DNA of 64,000 nt, taken from contig NZ_JAKRGF010000001.1 in the NCBI RefSeq assembly GCF_022347685.1, positions 868,001 to 932,000 of the forward strand, written 5' to 3'. This stretch comes from Thalassobius sp. Cn5-15. Its GTDB lineage: Bacteria; Pseudomonadota; Alphaproteobacteria; Rhodobacterales; Rhodobacteraceae. A model generated the notes under the pieces. The model worked only from the letters and a program-made list of their open reading frames with translations, did not search any database and was not told where the DNA came from. Every line of letters begins with the position of its first letter. Positions within the stretch are counted from its first letter, which is position 1. Below, piece after piece: positions 33,983 to 42,764 of this stretch. The translations under genes and the position numbers were made by a program.

Positions 33983-36766
33983 TCAGCCGATGACACCGCG
34001 CATTTCAGTCATGGTGCGGCGGGTCAGATCCAGCAGGCTGGCCGACATCTGGTTACAGCTGGCAGCGTCACCGTCATCGGCAGAATGGGTCATGCCCTGC
34101 AACACCTCATGCACACGCCCCGCGCCGATCACAGCTGCACCGCCAGCGCAACGGTGTGCCTCTGCCCGTGCCGTGGCAAAATCAGAGCTGGCGATGGCGG
34201 CGTCATATTTCGGCAGCATTTCAACCGCGTCATTTTCAAACTGTGCCAGATAGCCGACGACCGACTCGCCCCCCAGCATGTCGATCAGACCGTCAAACAC
34301 TTCCTTATCAATCAGTTGTTCTGTCATGGTCTCTTCTTCTGTTGTCGTTTCTTCACTCTCTTCGATCACACCCAGCACAGCGACATCCGCAAATGCATCC
34401 TCCGCTTGTGATGCTGCGACGACGGGTTCAACCGCCTCGACTGGCGCCTCCGCGGCCACATTCTGCCCCTTCTCAATTGACACGATCGCGGGCGTTTCGA
34501 CCTTCGTCGCCATTCCCTCACAGGCGGATGCTGACGCCTTCGGAGCCATGCCCAAGTCCTCAAACAATGCGTCCAGTGTCGCCATGCGCAGTGGCTTGGT
34601 CAGTACACGGTCCATACCAGCGGCCAGAAACTCGCGCATGTGTTCGGGTTGCGAATGGGCGGTGACAGCAACAATCGGAGCCTCTCGACTTTCGCCCATA
34701 TGGCGTAACATGCGCGTGGCGCCGACACCGTCCAGTTTCGGCATCGAAATATCCATCAGGATCAGATCAAACGCCTGATCACGCCCGGCGGCGACCCCCT
34801 CCAGACCATCAACGGCCTGCACCACACGGTGGCCTTTCGTTTTCAGCATCTCCACCAGCATCTGGCGATTAATCTCATTGTCTTCGACAACCAGCACATC
34901 CAGCCCGCCATCGCTATCCTGTTGCAGCGCGTGACCGGTCAGCGGGGGGCTAGCGACATCCTCTGCCACCTTGTTCCAGCGCACGACCAGTGAGAAGCTG
35001 CTGCCCTGCCCCGGATGGCTTTCCACCTCGATCGAGGCGTTCAGCAAATCGGCAGAGTGTTTGGCGATCGACAAACCCAGACCGCTGCCAGAACTGAAGT
35101 GTGAATAGGAATCGCGAATGGTTTCAAAGTTGCGGAAGATTCTGTCCAAATCGACGGTTTCGATGCCAATGCCCGTATCCTCGACAACTGCGGTAAATTC
35201 AAACGCTTCGCCCATATCCAACGCCGAAAGCCGCGCCACAACACGCCCTTCGGAGGTAAATTTAACCGCATTGGATAGGAAGTTGTGCATGATCTGGCGG
35301 AACAGGATCGCCGAGCCGACAACCTGCAGCGTTTCCGGCAGCTGAGTTTCTAGCTGCAGCTCGTTTTTGTTCTGCACAGCGCGCGGGCGTGCGGCCTCAA
35401 CAATTTTGTGCAACTCCGCCACGGGGCAGAAGGGCGCAACTGCAATGGCCGTATTGGCCAAGGTATCAAGGCGCGTCAGCTCCAGAACGTTGTCCACCTG
35501 TTCTAGCGCATCATCGCCACTGCGTTCGATGATCGACACCAGTTCGCACTGACGGTCGTCCAAACGGGTGGTTTCACGCAGAAGATCAAGCGAGGCCAGA
35601 ACACCATTCAACGGCGTGCGCATCTCATGGCTCATCGAGGCGAGGAAGCGCGACTTTGCCCGTTCTGCCTGCAACGCCTCGTTGCGGGCCTGCATCAGGC
35701 TCAGTTCACGTTCGATCTGTTCCGTCATGTCTGACACAGCAATGATATAGGCGATATCGTCGCTGCCCCCCTCGGACGCAGCAAAACTGGTGTTGGCAGC
35801 AAAGACGGTGCCGTCGCGGCGGCGCGCGTTCAGCTCGATGCTGAAATCGGCCAGCGGGTCATCGCGGCCCGCCTTAAGGCTGCTGACAAACTCTTCAAAC
35901 TCAGTCCGGTCATTGGCAAAAAAATCCAACAACGACCGGCCTAGCGTTTCCTCTTCGCTATATCCAAACAGCGCTTCACCGGCGCGCCCCATGCCCACGA
36001 CGGTCAGGTCTTTCTGCACCAGAAAGATCGCGTCGCGCGATGCCTGCACGATTGACCGCATGTTGGCCACAGACTGTTTCAGCGCCTGACGCCGTTTGCG
36101 CAATGTCACCGCCATCAGCACGTTCACTGCCATCAAACCGGCAAAGAACAGCAACACCGCCATCCCGCTGCGATACATAGCCTGCAAACCCGATTGCAAC
36201 GTCGCCTCGCGGTCCTCAAACGATTGCACTTCGCTGCGCATCACCCCCTGTGCCAAGGCCTGACGCTGCTGCACCAGCGCGCTGACATCGCTGTGCAGCT
36301 GCTGCAGCTCTGCCGGTTGCAAATCCCTCTGCTGTTTCAGGCGAGCTGCGTAAGTGCTTACAAAAATCTTCTGGGCGCTCAGCAAAGCCGCCAGATCGCC
36401 CGACATATCAGCATCCGAAAACGCTGCTTGTGACAGCACTTCGGCACCGGCTACAACGTCAGAGAGATGTGCAAAGACGATCGCCTGAGCAGCGGCATCA
36501 CCAGCACCATGCGCGCCCAGTTGTTCCGATACCTGGGCGTTGCCCACAGCGACCAGCAGGCCTGCATAATCCAGATCCAATTGATCGGTCACCCAATGAT
36601 CGTAAACCTGACGCTGCTGACCTTCCCATAGGGTCTGACGCACTGCGCCGAGAAAGTTGTTAAACAGAAGGACTGAAACCAACATCGCGACAATCAGCCC
36701 GAACCAAATCGCCCAAAGCCCTCTTTGGCGCAGAGTGTCCAAACCGTCGTCTGTTTGTTTCAGCAT
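33983..36766 (-). CDS. Hybrid sensor histidine kinase with PAS, receiver and Hpt domains
   Basis: A 927-residue multistep phosphorelay kinase. TM1 17-39, periplasmic helical sensor 40-200, TM2 201-222, PAS about 235-350 (DAIFLVQKDLTVVGMGRAGEALFGYS), HisKA with His380 in SMSHEMRTPLNG, HATPase 480-600 (NFLSNAVKFT, DTGIGI, GSGLGLSIAK), receiver with Asp672 in LILMDISMPKLDG, a low-complexity Ala/Glu linker 745-815, and a C-terminal Hpt with His871 in AEAHRCAGGAA (an atypical motif; HxxKG is usual). The start is MLKQTDDG behind GGAAGG; a 65-codon upstream extension is unlikely. It is divergent from a LuxR-type regulator across 495 bases, probably its output partner, next to flagellar genes. Confidence 0.93.
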   Translation of the reverse strand: MLKQTDDGLDTLRQRGLWAIWFGLIVAMLVSVLLFNNFLGAVRQTLWEGQQRQVYDHWVTDQLDLDYAGLLVAVGNAQVSEQLGAHGAGDAAAQAIVFAHLSDVVAGAEVLSQAAFSDADMSGDLAALLSAQKIFVSTYAARLKQQRDLQPAELQQLHSDVSALVQQRQALAQGVMRSEVQSFEDREATLQSGLQAMYRSGMAVLLFFAGLMAVNVLMAVTLRKRRQALKQSVANMRSIVQASRDAIFLVQKDLTVVGMGRAGEALFGYSEEETLGRSLLDFFANDRTEFEEFVSSLKAGRDDPLADFSIELNARRRDGTVFAANTSFAASEGGSDDIAYIIAVSDMTEQIERELSLMQARNEALQAERAKSRFLASMSHEMRTPLNGVLASLDLLRETTRLDDRQCELVSIIERSGDDALEQVDNVLELTRLDTLANTAIAVAPFCPVAELHKIVEAARPRAVQNKNELQLETQLPETLQVVGSAILFRQIMHNFLSNAVKFTSEGRVVARLSALDMGEAFEFTAVVEDTGIGIETVDLDRIFRNFETIRDSYSHFSSGSGLGLSIAKHSADLLNASIEVESHPGQGSSFSLVVRWNKVAEDVASPPLTGHALQQDSDGGLDVLVVEDNEINRQMLVEMLKTKGHRVVQAVDGLEGVAAGRDQAFDLILMDISMPKLDGVGATRMLRHMGESREAPIVAVTAHSQPEHMREFLAAGMDRVLTKPLRMATLDALFEDLGMAPKASASACEGMATKVETPAIVSIEKGQNVAAEAPVEAVEPVVAASQAEDAFADVAVLGVIEESEETTTEEETMTEQLIDKEVFDGLIDMLGGESVVGYLAQFENDAVEMLPKYDAAIASSDFATARAEAHRCAGGAAVIGAGRVHEVLQGMTHSADDGDAASCNQMSASLLDLTRRTMTEMRGVIG

Positions 36767-37261
36767 TATGGCCTTCCGGCGTTCAACTACTACTTTACCC
36801 GTGGCCCGATTGGCGCACGGTCGGGCCTCTTCGATATAGCCGCACTGCCCGCGCGCGGTCATTCCTGCTCTGCACGGTCCAAGCCGTACGCCCGAGCCAT
36901 ATCCATGGCCGAGTACTTTGCAACTTCCAAGCCCGAAGTCGCAAGAACACAAAGTGTTCAACGCAACTAAGCCGGGCGTCTCGGCCCAGCCTCCTCGATA
37001 GTCCTGGCGGACAAATCACCGCCACCGGCCTGAACGTCACGACCAAGTCTGTACATAAGGGGTATCGCCCACCAATGCCGCTCACAATCCGCCCTTCCGT
37101 CTAGGCCTACATACTTTAGTATGGGGTTTTGCAGCTTGTTGCTTGTCTAAGGCGCGTCTTGTTGGTCTAATCGAAATTAAGGCTTAAGAAATATCTCCTT
37201 TGGTCGTCTTAAAAGCTGAGTAACCAGTAAACAGACATCCGAAGGTAAAAGAGGGACCAAC
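36767..37261. promoter_or_regulatory. Divergent control region, hybrid kinase / LuxR-type regulator
   Basis: 495 bases without a convincing gene. The key element is the palindrome CATACT-TT-AGTATG (37110-37123); related sequences stand upstream of rpoN and of the sigma-54 activator gene. A hairpin GCCCGA-N11-TCGGGC lies at 36804-36826, and TTAAGGCTTAA near 37175-37190. The regulator ribosome site is AGAGGGA. Confidence 0.5.
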
Positions 37262-37894
37262 ATGACCGACACTAGCGGCAAGATCCGCGTTCTGATCGCG
37301 GATGACCATGGAATGATCCTGGACGTTCTGTCCATGTTCCTGGGCACACAGCCCGATATGCATGTCACCACCACAACTGATCTGGACGGGGCTCTGTCAG
37401 CGATTACCAGCAATGGTGGTTATGATGTGGTACTGCTTGATTACAACATGCCCGGCATGAACGGCACACAGGGTCTGACCCGCGCTATTCAGCTGAACAA
37501 GAAAAACCCGGTCGCCATCCTGACCGGCACACCAACCAAACGTATTCTGGATGAATCGCTGGCCAAAGGGGCCGCAGGTCTGGTGCCCAAAACCATGCCA
37601 GCAAAGAGCCTCGCCATCGCGATCCGTTTTATGCATGTGGGTGAGACCTATGTACCTCTCGACCTGATGCGCGAGGAAGCGGCAGAAGCCGGTGAAGGCG
37701 TCGGCAAGCTGAGTGCACGCGAAAAGACCGTTCTGGAATGTCTGGGTGAAGGCAAACAGAACAAGGAAATCGCCAACTCGCTGCAGTTGTCGGAGGCGAC
37801 GATTAAAATGCACGTAAAATCCATCTGTAAAAAGCTGGGCGCCAACAACCGCACCCATGCGGTGATCACCGCCCGCGATCAGGGCCTGCTGTAA
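37262..37894 (+). CDS. LuxR/NarL-family response regulator
   Basis: A 210-residue two-domain regulator. Receiver: VLIADDHGMILDV, phospho-Asp60 in VVLLDYNMPGMNG, switch Thr in AILTGTP and Lys in VPKTM. HTH: LSAREKTVLECLGEGKQNKEIANSLQLSEATIKMHVKSI (quoted in parts: LSAREKTVL, NKEIANSLQLSEATIKMHV). It stands divergent from the hybrid kinase and is followed by a terminator, so it is monocistronic. Its location between the kinase and fliA suggests control of motility. DNA target may be the CATACTTT-type motif; that is inference. Confidence 0.93.
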   Translation: MTDTSGKIRVLIADDHGMILDVLSMFLGTQPDMHVTTTTDLDGALSAITSNGGYDVVLLDYNMPGMNGTQGLTRAIQLNKKNPVAILTGTPTKRILDESLAKGAAGLVPKTMPAKSLAIAIRFMHVGETYVPLDLMREEAAEAGEGVGKLSAREKTVLECLGEGKQNKEIANSLQLSEATIKMHVKSICKKLGANNRTHAVITARDQGLL

Positions 37895-37922
37895 GCGTCC
37901 CTTTACCATCGGATTTCTAAAG

Positions 37923-37952
37923 GCCGCGTTTCCATAGGAGCGCGGCTTTTTT
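37923..37952 (+). terminator. Rho-independent terminator after the LuxR-type regulator
   Basis: GCCGCG and CGCGGC arms around a 12-base loop, followed by TTTTTT, 29 bases after the stop. Confidence 0.92.
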
Positions 37953-38064
37953 GTGGCTGTAGCTTCTGCGCACCTCAAACATGCCCACTTCATACAAAGT
38001 CCGCCTCATACAAAGGAAAACGGCCCCAGAAGGGACCGCACACTCATTACTGCACACCGTACCG

Positions 38065-38778
38065 TTAGAACGACCCCTTCATGCGATCGCGCAACCGGCC
38101 GATGGCGGCCTTTTTGATCTGCGACACACGTCCGGTGGTCACGCCGATGATTGCAGCCACCTCATAGATGTTCAGCTCTTCGACATAGTAAAGCTGCAGC
38201 ACCAATGCCTCACGCTCTGGCAGTTCTGACACCGCTTGCCGCATGATCGCACGGATCTGCTGGTGTTGCGTCGCATCTTCTGGGCTGACGGTATTGTCCT
38301 CAAACAGCGCGGAGTGGTCGGAATAAATCTCATCCAGCGATTGCGTCTTGTTGGCCTGAAACCGTGCCACCCAGGATTGGTAATCCTCCAGCGTCATGCC
38401 CAGCTCGGCTGACATCTCTTCAGGCGTAGGATCGCGTTGCAGACGCTGGGCCAGCTCACGCTCTGCAGCGCGGGCCTTTTGCTGCATCGAGATTGTACTA
38501 CGACAGAGGTTCGAGTTCCGCCTGAGCAAATCGACAATCGCCCCTCGTACCCTGATCGCAGCATAGGCCGAGAAACTGACGCCCTCCTGCGGTGTATAGC
38601 GACGCGCTGCATCAATCAGGCCCAGATAGCCCGCCTGAAGAAGGTCGTCGATTTCAGCAAATTGTCCAACCCGCCCCATGAAGTGCCAGGCCAGCTTGCG
38701 AACGAGCGGCATATGCTCTTTCACCAGCGTGTCCGGGTCCTTCTTGGGCTGGGGGGCGTAACCCTTTTGCGCAATCAT
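38065..38778 (-). CDS. fliA: Flagellar sigma factor FliA (sigma-28)
   Basis: A 237-residue group 3 sigma factor for late flagellar genes. Region 2: HMPLVRKLAWHF, DDLLQAGYLGLIDAARRY and the -10 reading part FSAYAAIRVRGAIVDLLRR. Region 3: ERELAQRLQRDPTPEEMSAELGM. Region 4: LPEREALVLQLYYVEELNIYEVAAIIGVTTGRVSQIKK. It is the last gene of a flhA-flhF-fliA run (20 bases after flhF). Its anti-sigma factor flgM is encoded in this window at 45.3 kb. FliA is unusual among roseobacters, whose common flagellum is CtrA-controlled. Confidence 0.95.
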   Translation of the reverse strand: MIAQKGYAPQPKKDPDTLVKEHMPLVRKLAWHFMGRVGQFAEIDDLLQAGYLGLIDAARRYTPQEGVSFSAYAAIRVRGAIVDLLRRNSNLCRSTISMQQKARAAERELAQRLQRDPTPEEMSAELGMTLEDYQSWVARFQANKTQSLDEIYSDHSALFEDNTVSPEDATQHQQIRAIMRQAVSELPEREALVLQLYYVEELNIYEVAAIIGVTTGRVSQIKKAAIGRLRDRMKGSF

Positions 38779-38798
38779 TACCGTTCCTCACTCAACTC

Positions 38799-40364
38799 TT
38801 ACTGCAGGGGCAGCGCAGCGCTGCCCTGCATGTCTGCTGCTTTGGCGGCAAAAGCCGCCTCGGCAGGGGTGACGGGTTGCGCATCCATCTGCTCGCGCAC
38901 CCAAGCGCGCATCCAGTCGGACACAATCACCTCATCCGCCTGCGTCAGATTGTCGAGGACATCCTCGCCCTCGCTGGCCCAGGCCACTTGTTTATTAAAT
39001 TGCAAAAGACATGCCAGCAGCGGGGCAGAGACCGGCGCGTATGGGTTCGCGGCCATGAAAACCTGCACGTCGCAGTCTTGCCAGGGTGTCAGCATGTTCG
39101 CCGCCAGATCACGACTGAATACACTGGGCAGCACAAACAGGCCCTGCCCGCCCGTTGCCATAAATTCATCAGCATACCCCCTTGCGATACCTGGATTATC
39201 CGGCAGAATAACGATCTGTGCACCGTCGCCCGCTTCCGGCAGAAGGCGGCCCACCTTTTCGTCCACCAACATCACGTTGAGGCCCAGTAGCTCTGCCTTA
39301 GAGGCCAGAAAGGCCGCATCGGCACGGGCCTCTTGGCCCATCACATAAAATGACGGCTTCGCCTCCCCCGCATCCAGTTTACGGATCGCAACCCGCATGG
39401 CGACCAGCGCTTTCTGACGCATGTCGGGACCGGCGACGAAGAAACGGCTAACGCCCAGCGGATCCGTGACGCGTTCCGGCAACAGGCTCGACACAATCGC
39501 CTGGGTCAGGCCGATCAAATGCCCGGTGCGATCATAGTGGCGTAAATCCTCACAAAGGGCGTTGGCTACGTTTTGCGGCAGAACCGGCGTCGGAATATCA
39601 AAGCCGCCCAAACCCGCAACGCGCGGTGCATATTCGATGCCGTCATCAGGCAGCGGCGCGGCAGAAACTGGCGCAGCCTTTGCAGCTTCGGCCGCGACGG
39701 TGCCAGCTAGACGCGGTTGCGGCGATGCTTTGACATCCTGACTGGTGTCGCGTTTCGCATCGGTTTTCGCCTGCTGTTGCAGCGGCACCTTCTTGACCTC
39801 GGATTTCGCGGCAGCCTTTTGCACTGCTTCCTGCTTGGCCTGCTCCAGACGCTCAGCGGCGCTAGGAGCTTTCGTGGCGGATTTTACCTGAGATGTTGCA
39901 AGCGCTTTGTCTTCTGCTTTCTTTGCAGCAGCACGATCACTGATTCCCTTTACCGCCGCCGCATCAGGGGACAATTCCGTGGCCACACCGTCCTCTTCCA
40001 AACGACGCTTCAGCAAAGCCTCAAACGTCGCGGTAGATGTCATCCCAACGGGAGAGTTTGCAGCTACATCCGCTGGCTTGCGGGCGACCGCTTCTTTTGT
40101 CGCGACGGCCTCTTTCTCTTCAGCAGGTGCGTTGCCCTGTGCCACTGCGAAGGGCGATGCCTTCAACGCTTTTTTCAGGCGATCAGCCAGCGCGGGCTTG
40201 TCCGCCTCTGCCACCTCAGGCTCGCCTTCGACCATGGCGATGATTTCAAACTGACCGTCTTTGCGTGACGAAGACAGGATCAGTGCATCTGGACCCAATC
40301 GGCGGGCAACCTCATCCATGGCTTGGGCACTGTCTGCGGCGCGAATGGTGATGGATTTGCTCAT
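38799..40364 (-). CDS. flhF: FlhF homologue with degenerate GTPase domain
   Basis: A 521-residue protein between flhA and fliA, the normal place of flhF. The N-terminus (SITIRAADSAQAMDEVARRLGPDALILSSS, given in part) is the FlhF B domain; residues 50-240 are an Ala/Lys-rich variable linker; 255-490 follow the NG-domain order. But the P-loop position reads AGPDMRQKAL (311-320) instead of GPTGVGKTT, the DTAGR position reads LPDNPGI, and the TKxD position reads MAANP, while the C-terminal motif VAWASEGEDVLDNLTQA still tracks FlhF (ISYLTDGQRVPEDI). So the fold seems kept and GTP binding lost. The gene is intact and has normal codon use. FlhG is absent. Confidence 0.82.
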   Translation of the reverse strand: MSKSITIRAADSAQAMDEVARRLGPDALILSSSRKDGQFEIIAMVEGEPEVAEADKPALADRLKKALKASPFAVAQGNAPAEEKEAVATKEAVARKPADVAANSPVGMTSTATFEALLKRRLEEDGVATELSPDAAAVKGISDRAAAKKAEDKALATSQVKSATKAPSAAERLEQAKQEAVQKAAAKSEVKKVPLQQQAKTDAKRDTSQDVKASPQPRLAGTVAAEAAKAAPVSAAPLPDDGIEYAPRVAGLGGFDIPTPVLPQNVANALCEDLRHYDRTGHLIGLTQAIVSSLLPERVTDPLGVSRFFVAGPDMRQKALVAMRVAIRKLDAGEAKPSFYVMGQEARADAAFLASKAELLGLNVMLVDEKVGRLLPEAGDGAQIVILPDNPGIARGYADEFMATGGQGLFVLPSVFSRDLAANMLTPWQDCDVQVFMAANPYAPVSAPLLACLLQFNKQVAWASEGEDVLDNLTQADEVIVSDWMRAWVREQMDAQPVTPAEAAFAAKAADMQGSAALPLQ

Positions 40365-40375
40365 GCGATCTACTC

Positions 40376-42511
40376 CTACTGATCCATGTTCGGTACGGCG
40401 TCATGGCCACCAATGGTGCTGACAACCTCGATGCGGCGGCCCTCGGGCAGCTCGTCCAGACCCAGCACAACAGTGTCGAGTCCGTGCATACGGATGAAAC
40501 CTGCCAGGGCACGGCGCAGGCCCGTGGCGACGATAATGATGGGGTGGCGGCCTTCGCCGGTCAGCTGTTCGCCAACCTCTGTCAGGCCGTTCACGATTTT
40601 TTCCGCCAGTGCGTTGTCCAGCATCAGGGCTGTGCCACCCTGCGGGATCGACCGCACCAGCATCTGTTCCAGATCGGGGCTGAGCGTGATCAGCGGCAAA
40701 GGCTGGCTCAGCGGCACAATCTGTTGCAGCATCTGCGGCACCAGCGACGGACGCAGGCGTTCGGCCATATCCATCGGCGCCAGACCAAGGGCCGAGATAT
40801 CGGCCATGCCTTCCAGAATGCGGCGCAGATCGCCAACCGGAATGCGTTCCATCAACAGGAAGCGCAGAACCGATGTCAGCACATGCAGCGGCACCAGTTT
40901 CGGCACAACGGTTTCCACCAGGGTTGGGCTGGACTGCTGCAGAATGTTCAACAGTGTCTGCACATCATCGGGGCCGATCAGCTTGTCTGCGTGAGAATAC
41001 AGCAACTGGCTGAGGTGGGTGGCAATCACCGCTTCAGGTTCGACCACGACGTAATCATCTGCCTCAGCTTCGGCCTGCTGGTGGGGCTGGATCCAAACCG
41101 CATCCATACCAAAGCTGGGATCGGTACATTCAATGCCTTTCAGCTTGCGGCGCGACATGCCACCGGGCAGCGCCAGCTTGCGATCGGGATACACCGCATC
41201 CTCACCCACAATCGCCTGACCAATGCGCAGACGGTATTGGTTTGCCTCAAGATTCAGGTCATCGCGAATACGTACGCCCGGCACCACAAAGCCCATGGCG
41301 CGCGATGCATCCCGGCGCACACCGGTCACGGAAGAGACCAGCGGACTGGCTTCACCACCGTCAATCAGCGGGATCAGGCCATAGCCGATCTGGATCGACA
41401 CGGGCGCATAGTCGGTGATGTCATCGGCGGTGATGGTGGCCGACGGCTTGTCTGACTCTTCCTTCTGCTTCTGCTGCGCCTGCTGCTCCTCCACCTCGGC
41501 AGTTTCCGCCTGACGTTCATCGCGCACCTTGGAGAAGTAGGCCGCCCCACCCGCAGCCGCCGCTGCCAGCAGGAAAATCAGGTTCGGCATGCCCGGCACC
41601 AGACCAAGGATCGCCATAACAGCCGCCACAGGGATCCAAGCGCGGCTGATGTTCATCTGTTCACCAATGTGCGCGGCCATGTCTTGGGTCGAGCTTACAC
41701 GGGTCACGATGATCGCAGTCGCAATGGACAACAGCAGCGACGGGATCTGTGCAACCAGACCATCACCGATGGAAAGCAGCACATAAGCCTCTGTCGCGGC
41801 CCCAACCGCCATGCCGTATTGCGCCACGCCAATAACGATACCGCCAATGATGTTGGCGGCCAGAATAAGGATACCGGCAACCGCGTCGCCTTTTACGAAT
41901 TTCGACGCACCATCCATGGCACCGTAGAAATCCGCCTCGGACGCCACTTCGGCGCGGCGGTCGCGGGCTTCATCGTTTGTTAGGATACCGGCGTTAAGGT
42001 CAGCGTCGATCGCCATTTGTTTGCCGGGCAATGCGTCTAGTGTAAAACGCGCCGACACTTCAGACACGCGGCCTGCACCTTTGGTGATCACCACAAGGTT
42101 GATGATCATCAGGATGGCGAAAACCACGATCCCCACGGCAAAGTTGCCGCCAATGACGAAGTTACCAAAGGCCTCAATCACCTTACCGGCGGCACCGGCC
42201 CCATTGTGGCCTTCGGTCAGCACGATACGGGTGGAGGCCACGTTCAGCGCCAACCGCAGAACGGTGGCAATCAGCAACACACTGGGGAAGGACGAAAAAT
42301 CCATCGGGCGATAGCTGTGCAGCGACACCATCAGCACCAGAAGGGCCAGAAGAATGTTAAACACAAAGAAGATATCAAGCAGCGCCACCGGCAACGGCAG
42401 CACCATCATGGCCACAACAGCCAGAATACCAAAAGGCAGCGTCATGCCACCCAATTGCCCCATAAACTGCTGTGGGCCACTTGATCCAGAGTTGGCGTTG
42501 GTCACTGCCAT
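40376..42511 (-). CDS. flhA: Flagellar export apparatus protein FlhA
   Basis: A 711-residue export-gate component. Eight transmembrane segments span about 20-310; the FHIPEP signature appears as DALPGKQMAIDADLNAG near 150-166, and the cytosolic domain has RIRDDLNLEANQYRL. The cytosolic ring domain is complete to GLDELPEGRRIEVVSTIGGHDA (given in part). The start is MAVTNANSG; the 25 residues before it in frame are unlike the family. A perfect sigma-54 promoter lies about 70 bases upstream. flhF starts 12 bases after the stop. Confidence 0.95.
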   Translation of the reverse strand: MAVTNANSGSSGPQQFMGQLGGMTLPFGILAVVAMMVLPLPVALLDIFFVFNILLALLVLMVSLHSYRPMDFSSFPSVLLIATVLRLALNVASTRIVLTEGHNGAGAAGKVIEAFGNFVIGGNFAVGIVVFAILMIINLVVITKGAGRVSEVSARFTLDALPGKQMAIDADLNAGILTNDEARDRRAEVASEADFYGAMDGASKFVKGDAVAGILILAANIIGGIVIGVAQYGMAVGAATEAYVLLSIGDGLVAQIPSLLLSIATAIIVTRVSSTQDMAAHIGEQMNISRAWIPVAAVMAILGLVPGMPNLIFLLAAAAAGGAAYFSKVRDERQAETAEVEEQQAQQKQKEESDKPSATITADDITDYAPVSIQIGYGLIPLIDGGEASPLVSSVTGVRRDASRAMGFVVPGVRIRDDLNLEANQYRLRIGQAIVGEDAVYPDRKLALPGGMSRRKLKGIECTDPSFGMDAVWIQPHQQAEAEADDYVVVEPEAVIATHLSQLLYSHADKLIGPDDVQTLLNILQQSSPTLVETVVPKLVPLHVLTSVLRFLLMERIPVGDLRRILEGMADISALGLAPMDMAERLRPSLVPQMLQQIVPLSQPLPLITLSPDLEQMLVRSIPQGGTALMLDNALAEKIVNGLTEVGEQLTGEGRHPIIIVATGLRRALAGFIRMHGLDTVVLGLDELPEGRRIEVVSTIGGHDAVPNMDQ

Positions 42512-42591
42512 CTTACTTTGACACCCTGTTTCTACACTGCATTTGTCGCGGTTGGCCTCGCTTTGGCGCGGGACCATTCGGAACAATTCAC

Positions 42592-42608
42592 TGCAAAGCG
42601 CGTGCCAG
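42592..42608 (-). promoter_or_regulatory. Sigma-54 promoter of flhA
   Basis: Minus-strand CTGGCACGCGCTTTGCA matches the -24/-12 consensus TGGCACG-N4-TTGC, with exactly 10 bases between GG and GC. It lies about 70 bases upstream of the flhA start. Confidence 0.9.
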
Positions 42609-42698
42609 ATCGTGGGGGTCGCAGGAAATATTTGCCCTCACCCACGCGCAACGTCAGGCCTCCGCGGCATCAGGCGCGATCACAGACACGGTCAGCAG

Positions 42699-42715
42699 TT
42701 GGCACGGGGGTTGCA
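42699..42715 (+). promoter_or_regulatory. Sigma-54 promoter of the flgP-like operon
   Basis: TTGGCACGGGGGTTGCA is a full match to the -24/-12 consensus with GG-N10-GC spacing. It is 50 bases before the lipoprotein ATG and should drive the flgP-flgT-flgA run. It faces away from the flhA promoter about 90 bases off. Confidence 0.93.
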
Positions 42716-42764
42716 CAGTCTGGGGCGAAACCATTTGTGAACCACCCCTGACGGAGACGACGCA

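Noticed and set aside
36795-37085. 96-residue minus-strand frame between hybrid kinase and regulator
   Set aside because: It runs into the kinase leader, has no ribosome site and looks like translation of GC-rich noncoding DNA.
38065-40364. FlhG (FleN) gene between flhF and fliA
   Set aside because: Only 20 bases separate the two genes, and no MinD-like frame exists nearby.
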